From positions 341,835 to 405,651 of the forward strand of contig NW_005434655.1 in NCBI RefSeq assembly GCF_000315625.1: a stretch of DNA of 63,817 nucleotides, written 5' to 3'. This document shows positions 56,821 through 63,817 of the stretch, piece by piece. Under the pieces are notes generated by a model. It did no database searches and was not told the DNA's origin. It saw only the letters and a program-made list of their open reading frames with translations. This DNA is from Guillardia theta CCMP2712. Lineage: Eukaryota > Cryptophyceae > Pyrenomonadales > Geminigeraceae. Every line of letters starts with the position of its first letter. Positions within the stretch are counted from its first letter, which is position 1. Position numbers and translations under genes: made by a program.

Positions 56821-57405
56821 CAATGCAAGCTAGGCTAGCTCATGGCGATAAGGAGAGAAGTAATGCAAGCTAGGCTAGCTCATGGCGATAAGGAGAGAAG
56901 TAATGCAAGCTAGGCTAGCTCATGGCGATAAGGAGAGAAGCAATGCAAGCTAGGCTAGCTCATGGCGATAAGGAGAGAAGCAATGCAAGCTAGGCTAGCT
57001 CATGGCGATAAGGAGAGAAGTAATGCAAGCTAGGCTAGCTCATGGCGATAAGGAGAGAAGTAATGCAAGCTAGGCTAGCTCATGGCGATAAGGAGCGAAG
57101 TAATGCAAGCTAGGCTAGCTCATGGCGATAAGGAGAGAAGCAATGCAAGCTAGGCTAGCTCATGGCGATAAGGAGAGAAGCAATGCAAGCTAGGCTAGCT
57201 CATGGCGATAAGGAGAGAAGTAATGCAAGCTAGGCTAGCTCATGGCGATAAGGAGAGAAGTAATGCAAGCTAGGCTAGCTCATGGCGATAAGGAGAGAAG
57301 TAATGCAAGCTAGGCTAGCTCATGGCGATAAGGAGAGAAGTAATGCAAGCTAGGCTAGCTCATGGCGATAAGGAGAGAAGTAATGCAAGCTAGGCTAGCT
57401 CATGG
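56821..57405. repeat. 40-bp minisatellite, 14.6 copies
   Basis: Perfect head-to-tail unit starting YAATGCAAGCTAGGCTAGCT and ending GGAGAGAAG, with one C/T site at the first base and a single A-to-C change in one copy (at about 57096). Copies start at 56821, 56861, 56901 and so on to 57381, the last being partial. Each unit contains the near-palindrome agctaggctagct. No long reading frame runs through it in register with a gene. Confidence 0.98.
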
Positions 57406-57935
57406 ACAAGAAATTGAGTCTATGAGAATGATGAGGAGAGGAGACGAATGTAGGAAAGATGAGAAAGGAAGCAAGCGAGGAGGGAAGACGAGAAATATGA
57501 TGGGGGGCGGTGGGGGGGGGGGGGGGAGAAGAGATAGACTTTGAAACGATCAAGATGACATCTCATGAACGAGGCTAAGGCGAAAAGTAGAGTGAAGTAG
57601 AAGAGAAATAGATCTTCGAGAGGAATTTTAATCACGTCAAATGATGAATATGAATTATAAGAACATCTTGTGAGAACACCGTAAAAGTGGGCAAGTGGGG
57701 GTGCACGTGAGCAAGCAGCATGTAGGGAGTCTAAAACAAGTGAAAAGACATCTCAAGGAATTAACCTCTTGGCGCTGTTGAATGCAAACAGCTTCGAGTA
57801 GACAAGTGGTAGCAGCAGAGAGAAGCGGCTGGTAGTTGAGGCCCCTGAGTGCCTCCTCTCTTTCCTTCCTCAAACCCTCACGTCCTCTGCCTGCAGGAGC
57901 TCTGCCGCATGCGTTTCTGACGGGGAGGCCTCGTC
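57406..57935. other. Intergenic, upstream of PGPG-repeat gene
   Basis: Contains a run of about 13 G at 57514-57527 and nothing else recognised. The ATG of the next gene is at 57936. Confidence 0.4.
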
Positions 57936-59914
57936 ATGGCAGAGCAACCGCAAGGTACCTCATCCATCACCAACCTGGAGCTTCAACATCATGGACAAGG
58001 CGAGAAGCGAGCTCAAGCTCAGAGCATGGCGGCAACGCCTGAAAGCCTATCGCATGCGACCAAGCATGACGTGAGTGGAGAGAGGGGAGGGGCAAGAAGC
58101 TTGATGAAAGGCTCCCTCTCCGTGGAGTCACTTTCGTCGGTCGCCATCAGACCGAAAACGAGTTTCGAGTCTTGCAGTCACCTCAGGGATACTCGTAGCA
58201 CTGACTTCAGCTCCCTCGGCCATGCTCGCTCCCGACCGAGAACCTCAAGCCCTCAAGTGAGTGTCGCCTCTCCCTCCTCGTCCTGATCCCTTCGCAGAAG
58301 TACCTCGTGTTCGGAACCCGCGGAGGAAAGATCAGCACAGCCAACGTGAAGACGGAGATTGACTGGGCGGTGCATCGATCGAGGTCGCTTCCGGGTCCTG
58401 GAGCCTACTTCGAGGAGGTCGGGAGCAGTCTCAACCTTAGCGGCGGGAGATTCAACATGAGCAGACCCAAGTCAGACATCGACTGGCAGGTCTACAGCGC
58501 CTCCAAGATTCCCGGGCCCGGCGACTACAACACCATCGAGCCCGTCAAGGTGTCGGGAGGGAGGTTCAGCACCGCCCGGCCCAAGTCAGCGGTGGAGACT
58601 CTGATTCGAATGTCGTCTCAGATCCCCGGGCCCGGACACTACAACGTGCCGAGCAGCTCAGGGATAGAGGGCGGAAGGATGAGCAACGCGAACCCGAAGA
58701 CGGAGATCGAGTGGACCATCCTGAGGGCCAAGGACATTCCCGGGCCCGGGCAGTACAACGTGAGGAGAGACCTCAAGACTTCTGGTGGAAAGTTCAACAT
58801 GAGCAGACCCAAGTCTGAGATCGACTGGGTCATGTACACGGCAGCTCAGAGACCTGGTCCCCAGCAGTATCAGTCCTATCACACTCCCAAGATTGGAGGC
58901 GGGAAGTTCAGCACAGCACGTCCCAAGACTGAGCTGGACTGGATCATCTACAAGAGCAAAGAAGAGCCTGGGCCAGGTGGCTGCGCTCGCTGTTGTGAGG
59001 AGGAGGTGACCGGATGCGCAGGCGACTACAACGTCAACCTCCTTGACATTGCCCGCATGACTGGCAGCTCGAGACAAGCTCCGGAACCTGAGGCGCGATC
59101 TAAGACTCGCAAGGTCTTGGCTGCTGGGCCCGTCAAACCTCCTGACCTCAGGCTGACAGTCATCGGGAGAGTCGCAGAAGCAGCTGGAGCGATCCAACGC
59201 AGTCCTCTCCTCCTCACTCCCTCTCACTGTCTGATCCACTCGTCCTCACTCCCTCTCACTGTCTGATCCTACCTGACAGGAGGTAAAGCGTTCTTCCCGC
59301 CATGCAAGACCTTTGCGCCCACAGGATGATCCAGGTGTGCCTGATGACCCGCGCAAGCTGCTGGAGAAGGTGGAGACGAGGGCAGAAAACCGCAACCTGC
59401 ATGGAGAGAAGCAGGCTCTACAGGTAGAGGTAGGAGAGCAGCCACATCCCGCGACGAGGCATCTTGAGGCAAGACGAGCCAGCGAAGAGCAGCAGGGGGG
59501 GGATGAGAGGATGGCGGAAAGATCGCATGTCAAGAGGGCACAAACCCACGCGTCTCCTCACCGCCTGTTTCATCTTCATCCTTATGCTGCGAGAGTAGAC
59601 GAACGCACCCACAAGAAGACCAAGACGGTGAAAACAAAAGACGAGCTGAGGTCAGAGGCTTTGAGAAGGTATCAGATCAAGCTCAGAAACGACGCAAAGC
59701 AACTTCTTGATGTTGCGATGCAAAATGAAGATGTGAGAAAGGCTCTCGCGCATGTGACAGGGTTCGAGAAGATCTCCCAGGTGCTGATTGACTGCTGCTG
59801 CTCGTCTGAAATTGTTTGACGCAGTATGTTGAAAAATATGCGGCAGAAAGGCAAAGAGAGTCAAGAGATCTGAAATCAAACTTGACGGACCTCGATGGAA
59901 GTCAAAGATTCTAA
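57936..59914 (+). CDS. PGPG-repeat (STPGR/SHIPPO-like) protein, probably flagellar
   Basis: Exons 57936-58256, 58298-58976, 59022-59113, 59325-59423, 59469-59780, 59825-59914; 530 aa, phases agree. From residue about 110 it has repeats of ~35 residues of the form GG(R/K)(F/I/M)S(T/N)A(R/N)PK(S/T)E(I/L)(D/E)W...IPGPG.Y: seen six times, for example GGRFNMSRPKSDIDWQVYSA, SKIPGPGDYNTIEP, KFSTARPKTELDWI. SHIPPO/STPGR proteins coat flagellar microtubules. The C-terminus is a charged coiled coil (RRYQIKLRNDAKQLLDVAMQ). The N-terminal 100 residues are Ser-rich and disordered. Confidence 0.85.
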
Positions 59915-59974
59915 TGAACCTTGTGAGAAGTTAATCAATCAATAAAACTCAACGGGAGGAGCAGAATTGTTTTA

Positions 59975-61477
59975 TCAGTCTTGTCGATGGCGATATCCTA
60001 AACCTTGGCATTCAATGATGACGCTAGTCCCCTCCTCCCTCACTTCAAACTTCACCCCCGTCATCTCCTCTAGGAATGCCTGTTCAAAGCTTGTCATCAC
60101 TACCAGTATGAATGTTTCCTCGTTTCCTCGTCCCACCATCGCTGTCTTGGTATGGAGAGAGAGGGGCCCAGTTCTCAAGGAGCTTCTGCCGTCTCCGAGG
60201 GCCATGAAGATCATGAGCTGACGCACGAGTCATGCACAAGAGGACGCGAAGCTGTTTGCCTGGTCCTGCATGTGCTCATCGACGCATCCTCCGTGCGAAA
60301 GAGACTCTCGCAAGCTCTCGACCGCCTGCCCTGCCAGCTGATGAGGGTTGACCTGCCGTCAGTCAGTGTGGTTCCCTCTTATCCTTCTCATTCACCCGCT
60401 TCTCGCTCAAAGCACTCGCTCCCAGGACGCATCCTCCCTCTGTCTTTGCCCAAATGACCACTGCTGCGGATGAAACAGATGCCGCGATGACCTCCTGACT
60501 TAGCTGAAGGGAGAGATTGCCCAGAGCTGCTCGAGGAGTGAACCAGGGAGTGAACGAGACGCGAACATATGGCAGCTCACCGGGTTCTTCTCTCAGCGTC
60601 TGCAGAAGAGACGACTGAAGCTCCTTGAGCGTTTGTTCACTCCCCAGCACTATCCCTTGCAGCTCAACAACATCTCCTCTGCTCCGCCAGCTCCATCATC
60701 TTCTTCATACCCAGCACATACACGTGGCCTCACCTCTCCAGCATCCGAAAGGCAGCAAGACGCTCCTTCGGACTGACAGTGAGGGTGATTTCACCTCCTC
60801 CTCGAGGAAAGAAGCCTCGCCGCTTGAGAGACACGGAGGCTTCCATGCCTGTGAGCCGCCGCATGAGGGGGAGAGCAACGTGTATAGTGTAGTCGATTGG
60901 AGGGGAGAAGGCAACGTTCGTTCCGCCTCGCAAAACCACGTGGATGGCCCTTTCATCGTCACGCACCACACAGCACGGAAGGACACTTTGCAGGAGGAGC
61001 GTACAGCTTCCAGCGGTGACAGCATCTGATGTGGATCATGCAGAGCAACAACGATGGAGCTTGCAACCTGCCATGAAACTTGTACCGCTCGAAATCTTTC
61101 GAGGCTCCAGGAGGATAGAGTCACTTCCGATTTTACAGTCCTGCAGCACCCCCGAGCAAAGAGCCGCCACGAGCTTCAACCCTGCCGCATGCTGTGCCGC
61201 CAACCCGGGTTTGGACCGACCAGCACGAATCTTGTTGATTCTGATAGAAATCCCCAGCAAAGCAGATATTGCACTCGCAACTCGAACAACCTGAAGGAAA
61301 AGAACAACTTATTATTTTCCGTTGCTGTCTCCTCAAACGCAGCTCCTCTCTGCAGTACAATATACACTGCTCCTCGTATCCAACATCTCATCCGTCCACT
61401 CTGTCCTTCCCTTCTTCGCTCTCCATGACGCCTCTTACCTGCCCTCCTCCCTCCATCTTGGATCCGTCGATCAGCAT
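59975..61477 (-). CDS. RTCA: RNA 3'-terminal phosphate cyclase
   Basis: Exons 61477-61439, 61290-61068, 61025-60734, 60678-60581, 60526-60396, 60352-60260, 60217-60137, 60079-59975; 353 aa, all phases consistent, close to the usual length. ATP-dependent enzyme that makes 2',3'-cyclic phosphate ends on RNA. Motifs in order: LIDGSKMEGGGQ, IRINKIRAGRSKPGLAAQHA, AGLKLVAALC, TAGSCTLLLQSVLP, SPPIDYTIHVALPLMRR, KRRGFFPRGGGEI, CVLGASALSEKR, GGCVDEHMQDQLMIFMALGD, TGPLSLHTKTAM. The His in VDEHMQDQ matches the adenylated His of the class I cyclases. The intron at 60259-60218 begins GC. Confidence 0.95.
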
Positions 61478-61499
61478 GGTAGGTCGCATTTTGTTTCTG

Positions 61500-62780
61500 T
61501 CAATGACAGAATGCAGGTCCCCCTCAGAACGATAGCTACCTTGTTTATGCGGCAGTGTTTACGGCCAGTGTGTGTATATGGGCGAGCCTGCCTACGTGGT
61601 ACGGTACGAGTCTTCAGCAGACCCGGAGTCAGCACTGCCTGAGCAGGTTCATCATCAGGAACGAATGAGTTTTACTCGCATAACGAAGTGCCGACCAAAT
61701 GCTACAAGAGGAAGTCGTTATCCAGCGCGGCCACGGTTCGGTGGCAACGCCGCCCGGCCGGGGCCGGGGCAAGCCAAGTTTGCGAACCTTTTCCGACGCT
61801 GCAACATGGAGGGCGTCCAGATTGACCTGTCCGCCGGGCGGCCATCAAGCCCTCGTACTGCTCAGACCCAGGATCGCAGATCCCAGGGATGTGGATCCGA
61901 CAGTGTCGGCCTTGGTCTTGTCACCGTGTCACGGTCACCGGGTAGCCTAGCCTAGTCACTGAGTGTCTAGTGAAGTTTTACCGTTCGCATATGGGGAAAA
62001 AGTGCTCCAAGCAAAACAAAGCAGGAACAAGCTGAACCGGCAGGCACACAGCGCACAGCGAGAAGCTGCACAAACACACACAAAACACAAGCCCGAAAAG
62101 AACCAGCACTGCTGGCACCCAGACGCGGCACCGCCAGCCCAAGCGCGAAGCCGCGCAGACAAGCAGCCTAAGATAGCCATAGGATTTACTGGCAGAAGGT
62201 AAAAAGTGCCTCAAGCAAAACAAAGCAGGAACAGCAGCCTAAGGGTCAAGCAATCAAGCAACAAGCAGCAGGAGCATGCAGGAGGAATAAAATCCCTTAG
62301 ACGCGATACCCGGAGGCAGCCGACTGACCACTCCATTGTCAGTCGAGACGTCCGCTGCCGCCACAAAGCGGCGGACGGAGAAAGGGCAGCCGCCGACAAG
62401 GAGCCGGCGCTGCCCGGGGGTCCGCCTGGGGCAGCGGACGGAGGGAGGCTGGACACAGGAACACGGTACCGCTCGAGGTAGTCCTCCTCGCTAGCCTCCG
62501 AGTCAGCGGTAGCCGAGTCAGCAGTAGCCGCCAGTAAATCCTATGTGCCGCCCGTGACGGCGGCGACGCCGCGGCAATGCCCAAGGACCGGCGTGACCCG
62601 ACCGATGCCGGGGAGGAAGCAGGCGAGCTCGGACCAGCAGCAAGCACCCCAGTGGTGTCGAGCTCTCCGGAGGCACCCGACGTCACAGTGAGGGACGGAG
62701 ACGCTTCGCCAGCTCCGCGCCGATGGGTACCGTCCGTCGAGGTGGCAAGAGGGATGAACGCTCGAGGAGGAGTAGTCATG
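61500..62780. repeat. GC-rich and mixed repeat block flanking a retroelement
   Basis: 61710-61850 has CCGG/GGCC stacked words (cgcccggccggggccggggc). A segment beginning gtgctccaagcaaaacaaag at 61999 recurs as gtgcctcaagcaaaacaaag at 62206, a direct repeat about 207 bp apart. No supported gene; ORFs here are composition artefacts. Confidence 0.5.
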
Positions 62781-63817
62781 GTCCATATCGCAGAGCTTTT
62801 TCCCTCTGTTCGAGTCTTGGCCTATGCTGACAACGTCGTGCTTGTCGGTCCACTCGAGGATGCCGTTGCAGCTACGTCCGCTATGAAGAAGTACATGTTA
62901 GCTGATCTGAAGCTAGAGATTCAACCTCGCGAGTCGAAAGTTTACATCCCCTCCTGGCATCAACACCCTGATCTCTTTACACTTGGCGGCCTGCCTATCG
63001 GCACGGATGGATTTCATGCTAGTCAGCTCCGAGCGAAGGTTTCTACCCTCAACGAAGAGCTCTCGAAGCTCGGGCTCGTCCAGCATGGCTTCATGTTCAA
63101 GACGCTGGTGAGGGCGAGCCATCTCCAGAAGCTGCGCTTCTTCCTCCAGGGGTCTTCTCCGTTTCTCCCGCGGGTCCAATCACAGATTCGTCGCTTTGAC
63201 CTCTCTGTCCACCTGGCGCTTGAGAAATACCACCGCTGGCCTTCCTCGCAGTACCTCGCCGCGCATCCCGACCTGCTAGAGTTTGCGAGGTTCAAGCGGG
63301 AGCTTCCGCATAGTTGAGGGTCTACACCCCGCTGTTTACTATACGGCTATCGCTCGCTTCCTCGCTTGGTACTCTGACCAGCCGATGTCCCGGACCTTGC
63401 CCTCTCCTCATAGCCTGGACGTTCACTGCTCGAGATCTCTCCGTGCCCAGAAGCATCCTCTGGCGACCTTCTTCGTTGAGGCGCACGACTTCGTTCATAA
63501 TGCTGGAGCGATCCTCTACCGTCGTGTCAAGGCTCCTGCACCGGCTGCAGATGGCGCGGCGATCCCACCTGCCCCGGCTGCTGTGCCTGATGACGCAGGA
63601 CGCCCCCCGGCATCTGTGGTACACATCCCTGGTTTGCGCGCTCTCGTCGACTCGTCTCATGAGCACTTCATTCCTCCCCCTGCGCAGCGAAATGTGACCC
63701 CTCTTGTCATGCGCGTCTTCCCTCGCCATGTGCATGCTCGCGCTGCGCTGACCGATCAGCAGCGTGATATCCTCACCTTGCACAGCCGCAGGACACACTC
63801 GCTCAAGTCGCAGGATT
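62776..63817 (+). pseudogene. Decayed reverse transcriptase (retroelement fragment), runs off right edge
   Basis: Frame 1 (about 62776-63317) gives the second half of a reverse transcriptase: motif C region LAYADNVVLVGPLEDA, then KLEIQPRESKVYIPSW (motif D/thumb-like) and GGLPIGTDGFHASQLRAKVS. The catalytic pair YxDD reads Y-A-D-N, so the second Asp is lost. The upstream catalytic motif A is absent (5' truncation). After a stop at 63315 the coding continues in another frame from about 63318 (VEGLHPAVYYTAIARFLAWY, then AHDFVHNAGAILYRRV) to the window edge, so there is a frameshift. Which retroelement clade it belongs to cannot be said; RNase H or endonuclease domains are not visible. Confidence 0.7.

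Noticed and set aside
56821-57405. 40-bp tandem array considered as CRISPR
   Set aside because: Units are head to tail with no unique spacers, in a eukaryotic context.

Overview
The window looks like nuclear DNA of an alga with a secondary (red-lineage) plastid, most likely a cryptophyte such as Guillardia theta. This is an inference. Many coding frames are cut by very short GT-AG introns (mostly 40-65 nt). The phytoene desaturase and a cyclophilin carry a signal-peptide-like leader ending in A-F, typical of complex plastids. Flagellar-type genes (roadblock dynein light chain, PGPG-repeat protein) sit beside eukaryotic nuclear genes (RAD54B, HDAC, SMYD). I joined exons by hand from splice sites, reading frame and family similarity, so joins are predictions.

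Layout. 1-2287 (-) phytoene desaturase, C-terminus off the left edge. 3082-4311 (-) an orphan, possibly transposon-derived ORF in GC-poor DNA. 4689-7413 (+) aspartyl-tRNA synthetase. 7638-9349 (-) alkylglycerol-monooxygenase-like enzyme. 10308-10880 (+) small orphan. 10909-12845 (-) protein with two cyclic-nucleotide-binding domains. 13143-16749 (+) large MORN protein with two extra internal repeat families. 16758-19974 (-) secreted beta-helix protein apparently fused to a GlcNAc-type glycosyltransferase. 20721-22572 (+) secreted coiled-coil/polyproline protein. 23061-24852 (+) plastid-type cyclophilin. 24928-25605 (-) 2OG-Fe(II) oxygenase-like. 26170-27650 (+) orphan. 27948-29483 (-) divergent J-domain protein. 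29797-30456 (+) HAD phosphatase.

Second half. 30533-33484 (-) RAD54B. 34116-34582 (+) DYNLRB. 35092-36627 (-) orphan. 37025-37627 (+) membrane protein. 37804-38332 (+) orphan. 38348-38753 (+) U-box protein. 39009-39960 (-) CUB-like protein. 40801-41820 (-) membrane-anchored orphan. 41821-44700 a gene-poor block of GC-rich and G-run repeats. 44747-46665 (+) helical-repeat (OPR-like) protein. 46813-48928 (-) histone deacetylase family enzyme in 16 exons. 49568-51531 (+) ankyrin-COG0523 GTPase fusion. 51569-52148 (-) PDZ protein. 53228-56509 (-) SMYD-type SET protein. 56821-57405 a 40-bp minisatellite. 57936-59914 (+) PGPG-repeat protein. 59975-61477 (-) RNA 3'-terminal phosphate cyclase. 61500-63817 repeats and a decayed reverse transcriptase running off the right edge.

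The genes are ordinary dispersed nuclear genes, often in convergent or divergent pairs 30-600 bp apart, with no sign of operons. The most unusual items are the beta-helix/glycosyltransferase fusion, the J domain split by a Cys-rich insert, the ankyrin-metallochaperone GTPase fusion, the internal repeats of the MORN protein, likely GC-AG introns, and dispersed G-run repeat blocks.
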